A stretch of DNA of 26,294 nt. Origin: CAXBPY01 sp003455275. Lineage in GTDB: Bacteria; Bacteroidota; Bacteroidia; Chitinophagales; UBA10324. Position 1 is the stretch's first letter. The number at the start of each line of letters is the position of its first letter. The DNA lies in the NCBI GenBank assembly GCA_963977675.1, contig CAXBPY010000043.1:1-26294 (forward strand). The letters are read 5' to 3'. The notes beneath the pieces were generated by a model. It was not told where the DNA came from and ran no database searches. It worked only from the letters and a program-made list of their open reading frames with translations. Positions 15,147 through 24,110 of this stretch are shown one piece after another. The position numbers and the translations under genes are program-made.

Positions 15147-16952
15147 CTATCGGACACCGTGCATCATTTTCACAAGCATAGAACTAACGACAAACAGAAT
15201 AACGGAGGCTATTCCTGCCATGAAAACAAAAATCATAAAGAACTTGTAAAGGTTATCAATTTGAAATCCCACAAATTGCTTTTCCTTAATTACACTTCCA
15301 GTTTCTATTGCGGTAGTTACAGTGTGTTTCAATTCTTCATTTTCAATTTTTGAAAAGTCTAGCATCTCCATGCTATAAACACTTTGGCCCTTGTAATCAT
15401 CTTTCTTCGAATTGTCTTTAAGGATTTTTACATTATTGTTTGCTGAAACATCTTCAACAATCTGTACCGGAACGAGAGGTTCAGGATAAAGTCCGCTAAG
15501 TGTTCCAGCGAATTTGTTGGCAGTAGCATTTGCAAGAAACCATACTCCCATCAAAAGTGAAGCAAGGCGAACCGGAGCAAGTTTGTTAACCATTGAAAGT
15601 CCGATCGGCGACAAGCAAAGTTCTCCGAAAGTATGAATCGTATACAGAGCAATCAGCCACATCATTGAAACTTTTACTCCAGGCTGTAATCCATTAACAC
15701 CAAAGGCAATTACAAGATATCCCAGTGCAAGAAGCATTAACCCCATTGCTTGCTTAAAAGGTGAAGGTGGTTCCATGTTGCGATTTCCAAGCATAGTCCA
15801 CATCCATGCGAATAGCGGAGCAAAAATCACAATCGCAACTGCGTTGATACTTTGGAAGTAAGAGGCAGGAACTTTCCAACCGAAAAGGTTACGGTTAGTT
15901 TGTTCTTCGGCAAAATATGTGAGCGATGCACCTGCTTGTTCAAATGCGCTCCAGAAAAATATTACAAAGAAACATGCGATGTAAATAACTCCGATTCTCT
16001 GTTTCTCAATTCGTGTAAGTGAGGGATCGCTGATAATCAATCCGGGAATAGCAACAGCAAAAGAAAAAATAATACTTCCGATTAAATCGAAATCAACTCC
16101 AATTGCAGAGTGAGTATAAGTCATTGGTGCCTTCATAAACTCAGCAATCTGAGCATTCAAAGTAGAGAAATTAAATCCAAAGAGAAAGAACCAAAATAGT
16201 GCAACTGCAACTAATCCCCAGATGAAGTATGAAGATGAAGGAATCGGTTTACTCACACCATCCGTAGCTTCGAGCTGAGCTTCTGCCTGTGATATTCGCT
16301 GTGAATTTGGTTTTTCACCTATTTGTTCACCATCAGGCGAAACAAGATATTTATTTTTTAACCAAACAAAAAACACAATGCTTGTCAGCATACCGATACA
16401 AGCAGCCAGGAAACCCCATTTGAAATCGGCAGGATTATCAGTATCTCCAAGAAACCCGCAAACCAAAGGAGCGAGAAATGCACCAAGGTTTATTCCCATA
16501 TAAAAAATGGTGAAGGCAGCATCAATTCTTTTATCTCCTTTCGGATAAAGCTGGCCAACCATTGTAGAAATGTTTGGCTTAAAAAAACCATTCCCGAAAA
16601 TGAGAAATCCCAAACCCACGAACATAAGCGTGGTTGCAAGTCCAAGTTCAGAATAAAAACTACCGGAAAGAAACATGAAGAACTGACCTACTGCCATCAA
16701 CAACCCTCCTATTATTATTGATTTGCGGTTGCCCCAATACCGGTCTGCCATATAACCACCAATTAAAGGAGTCAAATAAACGAGTCCGGTATAGCTTCCA
16801 TAAATCTGGGAGCCGAGTGATTTATCAAAAAGCAATGCCTTACCCATGAACAACGCGAAGATTGCGCGCATACCATAGTAGCTGAACCGTTCCCACATTT
16901 CTGTGACGAACAAGAGGTAGAGTCCTTTAGGATGTGATTTGCCTGTGCTCAT
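15147..16952 (-). CDS. Proton-dependent oligopeptide transporter (POT/PTR family)
   Basis: A 601-residue inner-membrane symporter taking up di- and tripeptides with protons. The family motif EMWERFSYYG (ExxERFxYY) is in the first helix, followed by FALFMG and the GGYMADRYWGNRKSI loop. The second signature, FTIFYMGINLGA, is present. About 14 hydrophobic segments are visible. A hydrophilic insertion of roughly 90 residues rich in Lys, Asp and Asn (from NKFAGTLSGLYPEP to FVGFQIDNLYKFF) lies before the last helix, probably facing the periplasm. The frame extends to 16991, but ATG at 16952 (MSTGKSHPKGLYLLF) gives the usual N-terminus. A -7 match at 16999-17006 fits this start. It is divergent from the BNR-repeat gene. 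Confidence 0.93.
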   Translation of the reverse strand: MSTGKSHPKGLYLLFVTEMWERFSYYGMRAIFALFMGKALLFDKSLGSQIYGSYTGLVYLTPLIGGYMADRYWGNRKSIIIGGLLMAVGQFFMFLSGSFYSELGLATTLMFVGLGFLIFGNGFFKPNISTMVGQLYPKGDKRIDAAFTIFYMGINLGAFLAPLVCGFLGDTDNPADFKWGFLAACIGMLTSIVFFVWLKNKYLVSPDGEQIGEKPNSQRISQAEAQLEATDGVSKPIPSSSYFIWGLVAVALFWFFLFGFNFSTLNAQIAEFMKAPMTYTHSAIGVDFDLIGSIIFSFAVAIPGLIISDPSLTRIEKQRIGVIYIACFFVIFFWSAFEQAGASLTYFAEEQTNRNLFGWKVPASYFQSINAVAIVIFAPLFAWMWTMLGNRNMEPPSPFKQAMGLMLLALGYLVIAFGVNGLQPGVKVSMMWLIALYTIHTFGELCLSPIGLSMVNKLAPVRLASLLMGVWFLANATANKFAGTLSGLYPEPLVPVQIVEDVSANNNVKILKDNSKKDDYKGQSVYSMEMLDFSKIENEELKHTVTTAIETGSVIKEKQFVGFQIDNLYKFFMIFVFMAGIASVILFVVSSMLVKMMHGVR

Positions 16953-16998
16953 AACTTGTTTTGGTGTGTTAATTTTTTTTAGTTGGTGCAATATGTAT

Positions 16999-17006
16999 CA
17001 AAAATA
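16999..17006 (-). promoter_or_regulatory. Candidate -7 promoter element for the peptide transporter
   Basis: The minus strand reads TATTTTTG, an exact TAnnTTTG match, 46 bases upstream of the ATG at 16952. The -33 region is only T-rich. AT-rich sequence makes chance matches likely. Confidence 0.38.
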
Positions 17007-17121
17007 TTGAGAGAAAAAACTTCTTGAGTTTTGAATAATCACTGAAAACAATTTATAAAAATTATAGCTGAAATTATTCCTGCCGTTTGAAATATTTTTT
17101 ATCGTCATATTTCTTAGCGAA

Positions 17122-17129
17122 TATTTTTG
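17122..17129 (+). promoter_or_regulatory. Candidate -7 promoter element for the BNR-repeat gene
   Basis: TATTTTTG, an exact TAnnTTTG match, lies 26 bases before the ATG at 17156. It is inside the frame that could begin at TTG 17087, which argues against that earlier start. A run of T sits near the expected -33 position. Confidence 0.4.
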
Positions 17130-17155
17130 TCCGCTTCAAACAAAATCCCTTTTTA

Positions 17156-20100
17156 ATGCTAAATTTTTTCAAATCTGTTTCGCTGATATCTGCCTTAATA
17201 TCCATATCATTTTTTTCAAAGGCACAACAACAAAACTGGGCTGAAATGATGCTCGATCCGAATTCTAATTTCTATGATGTACAAAATGCATTTAACCAAT
17301 ATTACAATAATTATGTAATGACTCATGGTAAAAAAACACAGGTAGAAAACGGAATAAGGAAAACCAAAGAACGGGAAAATGAATTTGAAGTTCCTGGATT
17401 TGAACAATTCAAACGCTGGGAAAATTTTATGAAGCCGCGGGTGAATCGTGATGGCTCCAGATTCGACCCATCCATTGCTTATAATGAATATCAAACCAAA
17501 GTTGCTCCACTAATAAATCAAACCCGTTCCACAAATAACTGGACACTACTTGGTCCTATTTCAACTATTCCTCAAGATGGTGGAGCCGGAAGAATTAATT
17601 TTATTCGTTTTGATCCTGCAAATTCAAACCACATTTGGGCAGGAGCGCCAGCAGGTGGTTTGTGGGAATCTACAGATGGCGGAAACACATGGTCAACACA
17701 AACAGATGCGCTTGCTGTAATTGGCTGTTCGGATTTGGCTATAGATCCATCCAACTCTAACATTATGTATCTGGCAACAGGCGACCGTGATGCCGGAGAC
17801 ACCTACAGCATCGGGGTTTTAAAATCTATCGATGGCGGAACTTCATGGAACACAACCGGGCTTACTTATCCTGTTAGCAGCTATTTTAAAGTATATCGAT
17901 TGCTTATCAACCCAACAAATTCAAGTATTGTAATAGCAGCTACAAATGATGGAATCTATCGCACAACAAATGGAGGAAGCAGTTGGACGCATGTGGTAAA
18001 CAGCGGAACTTTTCAGGATGCAGAATTAAAACCTGGCGACCCTAATACTGTTTATGCCTGCACTGCGGGTAATGTATACAAGAGCTCAAACAGTGGGCAG
18101 ACATTCAACATCGTTTCCGGATTTACTATTTCAGGTTCTGTTCGTTCAGCTATTGCGGTAACGGCTGCTGATCCTTCAATTGTATATCTTGTTTCAGCAA
18201 ACACAAGTGATTACGGACTTAATGGTTTTTATAAGTCAACTAATTCCGCTACAAGTTTTACATTAATGAACAGCACTTACGATGTTCTTGCTTTCTCAAC
18301 TTCTGGAAATGCTAATGGAGGACAAGGATGGTATGACCTCTGTATAGATGCATCGCCCACAAATGCGAACACTGTAATTGTTGGTGGTATCAATGCTTTT
18401 CGGTCTACAAACGGAGGAACCAGCTGGTCAATTTTTGCAGCTGGATATGGAATGAATGCCAAGATACATCCTGATGTACATGAAATTGTTTTCCTTCCCG
18501 GATCAAACTCAACTGCATTTGTAGGTTGTGATGGCGGCATTTTTGAAACTACAAACACAGGTAGCACTTGGAGCGATCTGAGTGATGGGTTACAAATCGG
18601 GCAAGCCTACCGTCTTAGCTGTTCAGCAACAAATGCAAATATTGTAACCTCCGGTTGGCAGGATAATGGAACAAACCGATACAATGCAGGTGCCTGGGAT
18701 GAAATTTTGGGTGGAGATGGTATGGAGACTATCATCTCCTGGTCCAGTTCGCAAACAGTTTATGGTGAGTTGTACTATGGAGAGATTTATAAATCAACAA
18801 ATGGAGGAAATACATTTGGCAATAATCCGATTTGCGGATCAGGAGGGACCAATGAAGATGAAGATGGCGAATGGGTGACTCCTTATGTTCAATCGCCAAC
18901 AAGTGCATCAACATTATATGTAGGCAAATCAAAAATTTATAAAACAACAAACAGCGGGTCTAACTTTACCGCTCTAGGGGCATTGGCCGGAGGCAGCACG
19001 GGAGTTGTGGCTATTGGTCTTACAGCGGCTGATGCAAACTACATTTATTGTGCAAAGCAGGACAAATTTTATGTGAGCACTAATGGCGGCACCTCTTTTA
19101 CAGACAGGACAAATGGATTGCCTGTATCAAGTGCCAGCATCACTTATATTGCTGTTAGCAACACTGATAAAAATAAAGTTTGGGTCACTTTCAGCGGATA
19201 CTCAAATAACAACAAAGTTTTTTTTAGCAACAACGCAGGGCAAAACTGGAGCAATGTTTCGGGAGGATTGCCAAATGTTCCGGCTAATTGTATTGTATAT
19301 ACAAACAATAGTTCTGTAAACTCACTCTATTGCGGAACAGACATCGCTGTTTATTATCGTGATGATAACACTGGTAACTGGATTCCATATACAACTGGAT
19401 TGCCAAATGTTGTAGTTGATGAATTAGATATTCAGTACAGTTCTTCTAAAATCAGGGCAGCAACTTTTGGCCGTGGAATATGGGAAGCTGATTTATACTC
19501 TGCATCGATTTCAGCCCCCACAGCAGGATTTACTTCCGATGTTGTAAGTGGTTGTGCTCCACTGTCAGTTGATTTTACAAGTACCAGTGTTTTTGCGAAT
19601 ACTTATACCTGGTATTTTTCCGGAGGATCTCCTTCTACTTCTACAACTCAAAATCCTACTGTAGTTTATAACACGGCGGGAACCTATCCTGTAAAATTAG
19701 TGGTGTCAAATGTTATAGGTGCCGATTCGCTAACAATCAGTTCTTATATAACTGTAGGGCCAGGAATGTCTGTTAATGTTTCTGGAACCAACTCGAATTG
19801 TTTTGCCCAAAACAATGGCTCGGCAACTGCTGATATTACAGGCGGAACTTCGCCATTTATTTACATTTGGAGCAATGGTGCAACAACACAAACTTTAACA
19901 AACCTTGCCAGTGGCGGTTATACAGTTACTGTTACCGATGGACTTGGTTGTGTGTCTACCGATAATATTACACTTACTCAACCATCAGCCTTACTTGGAT
20001 CTATAAATAGTACTCCTGATAACGGAAGCGGCAATGGCACATTAACTTGTAATCCTTCAGGAGGAACACCACCATACACCTATTTATGGTCAGTTGGTGA

Positions 20101-20464
20101 AACTACCCAGACTTTGAACGGTCTGGTGGCAGGCAATTATGCCGTAACCATTACAGACTCTCACGGATGTATAAAAGTAATAACCGGAACAGTGGCGCTG
20201 GAAAATGCAAGTCCTGCAATTCAAGAAATAAACTCATGGCTTATTTATCCAAATCCAACGCATGACTGGCTAATGCTTGATGCCCAGAAAAATTTGTACG
20301 CTGAGATTTCACTTTATAATTTACTTGGACAGCAGATTGAAAAAATCTTGCTTGATAATTCTTCGTCAACATTAGTAAACATGAGTGAATTGCCGACGGG
20401 TGAATATTGGCTAAAGATTACAACACAGTTTGGTGTTGCATGGAAGAAGGTGATGAAGCAGTAA
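17156..20464 (+). CDS. T9SS-secreted BNR/sortilin-like protein with PKD and SprB-type repeats
   Basis: A 1102-residue surface or secreted protein. Order of parts: signal peptide 1-23 (ending SKA); an N-terminal module at about 27-105 (LDPNSNFYDVQNAFNQYY ... EQFKRWENFMKPR); about ten BNR/Asp-box motifs such as STDGGNTWS, TTNGGSSWT and STNGGTSWS, spread over about 150-720 in a sortilin/Vps10-like propeller; a PKD domain at about 788-865 (GCAPLSVDF ... NTAGTYPVKLVVSN); two SprB-type repeats at about 870-1020 (GGTSPFIYIWSNG, GGTPPYTYLWSVG); and a T9SS type-A sorting domain at about 1025-1102 (LIYPNPTHDW ... ELPTGEYWLKI). The ATG at 17156 gives a clean signal peptide; an in-frame TTG lies at 17087. 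Asp boxes alone do not prove glycosidase activity. An adhesin or binding role is as likely. Confidence 0.9.
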   Translation: MLNFFKSVSLISALISISFFSKAQQQNWAEMMLDPNSNFYDVQNAFNQYYNNYVMTHGKKTQVENGIRKTKERENEFEVPGFEQFKRWENFMKPRVNRDGSRFDPSIAYNEYQTKVAPLINQTRSTNNWTLLGPISTIPQDGGAGRINFIRFDPANSNHIWAGAPAGGLWESTDGGNTWSTQTDALAVIGCSDLAIDPSNSNIMYLATGDRDAGDTYSIGVLKSIDGGTSWNTTGLTYPVSSYFKVYRLLINPTNSSIVIAATNDGIYRTTNGGSSWTHVVNSGTFQDAELKPGDPNTVYACTAGNVYKSSNSGQTFNIVSGFTISGSVRSAIAVTAADPSIVYLVSANTSDYGLNGFYKSTNSATSFTLMNSTYDVLAFSTSGNANGGQGWYDLCIDASPTNANTVIVGGINAFRSTNGGTSWSIFAAGYGMNAKIHPDVHEIVFLPGSNSTAFVGCDGGIFETTNTGSTWSDLSDGLQIGQAYRLSCSATNANIVTSGWQDNGTNRYNAGAWDEILGGDGMETIISWSSSQTVYGELYYGEIYKSTNGGNTFGNNPICGSGGTNEDEDGEWVTPYVQSPTSASTLYVGKSKIYKTTNSGSNFTALGALAGGSTGVVAIGLTAADANYIYCAKQDKFYVSTNGGTSFTDRTNGLPVSSASITYIAVSNTDKNKVWVTFSGYSNNNKVFFSNNAGQNWSNVSGGLPNVPANCIVYTNNSSVNSLYCGTDIAVYYRDDNTGNWIPYTTGLPNVVVDELDIQYSSSKIRAATFGRGIWEADLYSASISAPTAGFTSDVVSGCAPLSVDFTSTSVFANTYTWYFSGGSPSTSTTQNPTVVYNTAGTYPVKLVVSNVIGADSLTISSYITVGPGMSVNVSGTNSNCFAQNNGSATADITGGTSPFIYIWSNGATTQTLTNLASGGYTVTVTDGLGCVSTDNITLTQPSALLGSINSTPDNGSGNGTLTCNPSGGTPPYTYLWSVGETTQTLNGLVAGNYAVTITDSHGCIKVITGTVALENASPAIQEINSWLIYPNPTHDWLMLDAQKNLYAEISLYNLLGQQIEKILLDNSSSTLVNMSELPTGEYWLKITTQFGVAWKKVMKQ

Positions 20465-20499
20465 AGTTGAATAATAAGAATACAAAAGTTTGTTTTTTC

Positions 20500-20535
20500 A
20501 GGGCGCCTCAATCTGGGGCGCTCTTTTATTTTTAT
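20500..20535 (+). terminator. Rho-independent terminator after the BNR-repeat gene
   Basis: AGGGCGCC (20500-20507) pairs with GGCGCTCT (20517-20524) over 8 bp with one G-T pair, followed by TTTATTTTTATT. It starts 35 bases after the stop codon. Confidence 0.82.
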
Positions 20536-20592
20536 TAATCCGGAACCTGTTTGTCAATTAGTATTCTATCAGAGAAATAAATTTACAGAACA

Positions 20593-22011
20593 CTACTTCC
20601 CCTCTCCCATTAAAATAGTTCTCACAGTGTATATCATAATTTTAAAATCAAGTGTGAGCGACATGTTTTCGATATATAGTAAATCATATTTCATCCGTTG
20701 CTTCATTTCTTCTATCGAAGAAGCATATCCAAACTTTACCATTCCATATGAAGTTATACCTGGTTTTGAGCGTTGAATCTGTACATAGTCCGGGGCAAGC
20801 GCTATCAACTGGTCAACATAGAATTGTCTTTCAGGTCTTGGTCCAACCAAACTCATTTCACCTTTCAGTACATTGAAAAACTGAGGCAACTCATCCAGCC
20901 GCCACTTACGCATAACTTTCCCCCATGGTGTAATTCTCTCATCTGATTGATGAGAAAGCGCCGGACCATTTTTCTCTGCATCTGTAAACATCGAACGGAA
21001 TTTAAAAATTGTAAATGGTTTTCCGTGAAGCCCGATCCTTTCCTGACGGAAAATAATTTTTCCCTCAGAAGAAAACTTTACCCGTATTAAGCATATTAAA
21101 TAAATGGGTGAGAGAAGCAGTATCACAATTAATGAAACAGAAATATCAAGTATCCTTTTGAAATTATATTGCCATTGACTCATGAGTTGCGGATAGATTT
21201 CAATAAACGCGGTGCCTAGCAACTGATTCATCCTTACTGACCCGCTCAGAATATCGAATGTGTCAGGAATTAGTTTGATAATAACATTTCTATTTACCAA
21301 CAGGTTGATAATACTATTTAGCCTCGGATGCTCTGAAGTTTCAATCGCAACAATCACTTCTTCTATACCGAACTCGTGTATCAATTGCTGCAACACAGGA
21401 ATTTTTCCCAGGCACCTTGTATAATCGCTCAGCCCATTAGTAGAGTTTCCGTTTGTATCAACATAACCAACCACATTGTATCCATTAGATGGATCCTTTG
21501 TTATCTCTTTAAAAATTTCAATGGCACGGGTGTTCCCGCCAATGATAAGCGTGTTGAATCCAACCTTTTTTTTCTTTAATTGATTCTTAGCATGATTAAG
21601 AATAAATGCACGAAGTATGGCTGTGGTCAAAAACTGAACGAGCAGTAGAAAAATTACTGCAAGATAGTAATCACGGTAATTAACGATTCGGTCATCAAGA
21701 ATTACAGCGAAAAACAAAATCAAGACTCCGAATGCTGTAAGTAAAAAAGTTTTGCCAAGCTCGCTGATTCTGCTCTTCCGATAAATGTTAGTGTAAAAAC
21801 CAAACAACCAGAATAGACCAACCCATCCAAGAGGAATGATAACTATTCCTAAAAAAAATCTTTTGTCATTAAGGAAAATATGGTAATCGCTAAGCTTGTA
21901 ATCTTCAATAAACATTTTTCTGAAAAAGAAAAACAGCATCCAGCTCAATATTGCTCCCAATAAATCAGCGAGCACATATCTGTAAATTCCGGCGCGGATG
22001 TAATGTTTCAT
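20593..22011 (-). CDS. Polyprenyl-phosphate sugar-1-phosphate transferase (WcaJ/WbaP type)
   Basis: A 472-residue inner-membrane enzyme that starts exopolysaccharide, capsule or O-antigen units by moving a sugar-1-phosphate to undecaprenyl phosphate. Four hydrophobic segments occupy about 1-135. A nucleotide-binding-like domain (CoA-binding-3 type) follows, with TLIIGGNTRAIEIF and VVGYVDTNG. A further membrane segment (ISVSLIVILLLSPIYLI) leads into the catalytic C-terminal domain with KFRSMFTDAE, WRLDELPQFFNVL, SLVGPRPE and KPGITSYG. All the family's key catalytic motifs are present. The start ATG overlaps the stop of the upstream lipoprotein gene by four bases (ATGA, 22008-22011), indicating translational coupling. 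No flippase, polymerase or other glycosyltransferase lies beside it, so the product glycan is unknown. Some T9SS cargo is attached to A-LPS, which such an enzyme could help make; that link is speculation. Confidence 0.93.
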   Translation of the reverse strand: MKHYIRAGIYRYVLADLLGAILSWMLFFFFRKMFIEDYKLSDYHIFLNDKRFFLGIVIIPLGWVGLFWLFGFYTNIYRKSRISELGKTFLLTAFGVLILFFAVILDDRIVNYRDYYLAVIFLLLVQFLTTAILRAFILNHAKNQLKKKKVGFNTLIIGGNTRAIEIFKEITKDPSNGYNVVGYVDTNGNSTNGLSDYTRCLGKIPVLQQLIHEFGIEEVIVAIETSEHPRLNSIINLLVNRNVIIKLIPDTFDILSGSVRMNQLLGTAFIEIYPQLMSQWQYNFKRILDISVSLIVILLLSPIYLICLIRVKFSSEGKIIFRQERIGLHGKPFTIFKFRSMFTDAEKNGPALSHQSDERITPWGKVMRKWRLDELPQFFNVLKGEMSLVGPRPERQFYVDQLIALAPDYVQIQRSKPGITSYGMVKFGYASSIEEMKQRMKYDLLYIENMSLTLDFKIMIYTVRTILMGEGK

Positions 22012-22871
22012 TGAAGCGTCAGAAGTTTAATATTATCAACCCACAACCTTGCTTCCGGCTCTGAGTCACTTTTTATCATTTCAATAACAATATTAAAATT
22101 CACGGTACCCAAAGACTGCAGCAAATCATTCAGGTGCAGATAAATTTTATTCCAATCAGCATGAGCTGTTATGTTCCATTGATAAAATTTTACATCAGCT
22201 CCTGTTGTGTGCGCAATCACACCAACTCTGAATTCGTGATCACACTTATAATTCATTTCGATATAAACCGGTGAACCATCAGTTGGAAAATCATAAACCT
22301 GCGAACTAATACATTCTCCAAAAACCATTGAGTCAGACAAACCCATAAATCCGCTGAATGAACCTTCAAGCACATTGGCATCATTCACCCTTACAAAAGT
22401 TGTATCACCATTTAGTTTTATGAAATTGTTTCCGGATTCAAAATCTTCGTTCATCAGAAAAAGAGTGTTCGAACGATATTTAAATTGAGGATGAAAAGAG
22501 TAGGTTTTTTTTGGTTCAAGGTTTACACTAAATGTATCGGTATAAAAAAATGGATACTGAACCCTGGTCGCTGAAACTCCATTCTCAATTATGCCCGGGC
22601 TGATGAGAATATTTTTTGTTCCCTGTTTCAGGAGCGGAAAAGTAACTGGCATTTCATAAGCGCCCTGAAATGTTCCATCTACATAAACCCATCCATCTGT
22701 AATCTTTTGATTCGAAGTTCCCTGCAATCCGGCTGTGATAGTAACCGAAGGAGAATCAAGTTGAATGTATGATGGAATTTGTTCCGGCGGATTAATAAGG
22801 TTGCAGCTACCGGTAAAAAGAAAAGTGCTCAGGAACAAACCTGGAATAAGAAGGCGGAGAGATGCTTTCAA
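22008..22871 (-). CDS. Lipoprotein coupled to the sugar transferase, function unknown
   Basis: A 287-residue protein. The signal peptide ends LFTGSC, a plausible lipobox with Cys23. The start is TTG (complement of 22869-22871), since no ATG or GTG is in frame at a sensible distance upstream and a later start would cut into the signal. The mature protein begins NLINPPEQIPSYIQLDSPSV. Its first half resembles an Ig-like or PEGA-like beta domain (WVYVDGTFQGAYEMPVTFPLL, then ILISPGI). Its second half (about 145-287) is jelly-roll-like with a final ARLWVDNIKLL strand, as in carbohydrate-binding or choice-of-anchor domains. Overlap of ATGA with the sugar transferase gene suggests a shared role in surface glycan assembly or anchoring. 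I do not recognise a named family. Confidence 0.8.
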   Translation of the reverse strand: MKASLRLLIPGLFLSTFLFTGSCNLINPPEQIPSYIQLDSPSVTITAGLQGTSNQKITDGWVYVDGTFQGAYEMPVTFPLLKQGTKNILISPGIIENGVSATRVQYPFFYTDTFSVNLEPKKTYSFHPQFKYRSNTLFLMNEDFESGNNFIKLNGDTTFVRVNDANVLEGSFSGFMGLSDSMVFGECISSQVYDFPTDGSPVYIEMNYKCDHEFRVGVIAHTTGADVKFYQWNITAHADWNKIYLHLNDLLQSLGTVNFNIVIEMIKSDSEPEARLWVDNIKLLTLQ

Positions 22872-22969
22872 TTTTAGTTTGGAAAACTCTTTAACTGTTC
22901 CTGGCGTAAAAAATTGTGTTTGCAGAAAAAAAAATTTCAGGGCTGGCGAAAATAATTGCTTACGGTACT

Positions 22970-23006
22970 TCTTAAAATGAGAGAAGCAGCACGAAGGCTG
23001 CTTCTC
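22970..23006 (-). terminator. Hairpin terminator after the 312-residue lipoprotein gene
   Basis: GAGAAGCAGC and GCTGCTTCTC form a perfect 10-bp stem (22981-22990 with 22997-23006) around a 6-base loop. On the minus strand it is followed by TCATTTTAAG, a weak T-tract. It begins 22 bases after the stop codon and separates this gene from the coupled lipoprotein/transferase pair. Confidence 0.65.
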
Positions 23007-23028
23007 CGTTCACTGTCACCATACCCAT

Positions 23029-23967
23029 TTAGTAACTAAGAACAACACTTGCATTATTTCCGCTGGCGCCCTGCCAACTCACTTTGTATCCATAGGCGCA
23101 AGCATATGGAGTAGGATTTCCGCTTTGATCAACACCAAGTGTCAGCGTGAAATCTCCTTGTGGAATATTATGAACCAGCTCACCTGCATTTGGTCTCCAC
23201 AAACCACAATAAGTGTCGCTGATTAAGTTTTCAGTATAATAAGTAGTGAAGGCATCGCCATATCGATTAGTGCCCCAGCTATCAACGGAAGAAAAACCAT
23301 TTACTGAAGTGTCCCCTTGCGCAGTAAAAGTTATTTTGGTTTCTGATGGTATGTAGTGCCATTGAGTAATTCTTGCACTATTCCAAATTGCAACGGAACC
23401 ATCATCAAAAGTTACATTCACATTAAATGCGCGTTCCTGATATCTGAAATCAGAAGAACCAAGCAAGAAACCGAGCCAGTTATGCCCGTCTAAATTTTTT
23501 AAAGTCTTAACACCATTAAACTCTATACTCTTGTTATCAACCAGCCGTGTTACTTTGAAATTGATATAAGTAATGGTGAGAACCGCACCCACATCTCCCC
23601 AATGCAATCCCGTAGTGAGTTGCACTTTTATTTGCCCACTGCGGGTTCGGCTCGGTGAAAAGCAAGGAGTAACTCCATCAAAATTGAAGTAAACAATTTT
23701 ATTGGTGATATCGCTGGTATCAATCGTAACTCCGCATAAAGGACTGCTGTATGTAGCTTCAGTTTTGAAAGCCGAAATATCTCCAAGCGCTGAGTTAATA
23801 TCGTTATCAGCCTGGTCACTTTCCCCTTTATAATAATTTGCATCGTTGTTGAATTGCTCAACTTTAGGATCAAGTGTATCCTTCTGGCGGCGGCATGATG
23901 TTGAAAAAACAGAGACCGCGATCATGGCCACTATCGTCCAACATGAAATTCTTTTATTCATCTTCAT
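23029..23967 (-). CDS. Putative lipoprotein, function unknown
   Basis: A 312-residue protein. An N-terminal signal (MKMNKRISCWTIVAMIAVSVFSTSC) ends in a weak lipobox with Cys25, followed by RRQKDTLD. A short helical region rich in Asn and Asp (FNNDANYYKGESDQADNDINSALGDI) leads to a beta-rich body with paired Cys residues and motifs such as CGVTIDTSD, KIVYFNFDGVTPC and FNGVKTLKNLDG. The longer start at 23985 adds six residues with no gain. The ATG at 23961 is equally possible. I do not recognise the family. It resembles the many Bacteroidota lipoproteins with repeated beta-strand text and no enzyme motif. It ends at a hairpin terminator and is followed by the sugar transferase pair, but need not be linked to it. 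Confidence 0.72.
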   Translation of the reverse strand: MKMNKRISCWTIVAMIAVSVFSTSCRRQKDTLDPKVEQFNNDANYYKGESDQADNDINSALGDISAFKTEATYSSPLCGVTIDTSDITNKIVYFNFDGVTPCFSPSRTRSGQIKVQLTTGLHWGDVGAVLTITYINFKVTRLVDNKSIEFNGVKTLKNLDGHNWLGFLLGSSDFRYQERAFNVNVTFDDGSVAIWNSARITQWHYIPSETKITFTAQGDTSVNGFSSVDSWGTNRYGDAFTTYYTENLISDTYCGLWRPNAGELVHNIPQGDFTLTLGVDQSGNPTPYACAYGYKVSWQGASGNNASVVLSY

Positions 23968-24110
23968 TATTTTGAATAGAAACATTTTTTTTCAAAAGTT
24001 ATGATAAGACATTCCAAATCATAATTGGGTTGCATTAATAAAGAGAATTTGATTTTGCATACATAGCTGAATGGACCGAATTAGAGGGCTATGTTTTATC
24101 CTTAAATTTC

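Noticed and set aside
17156..20464. Sialidase call for the BNR-repeat protein
   Set aside because: Asp boxes occur in many propellers. I see no clear sialidase arginine triad or FRIP motif, and the overall layout is that of a sortilin-like secreted protein.
20593..22871. Capsule or exopolysaccharide gene cluster
   Set aside because: Only the priming transferase is present. No flippase, polymerase, export or other glycosyltransferase gene lies nearby.
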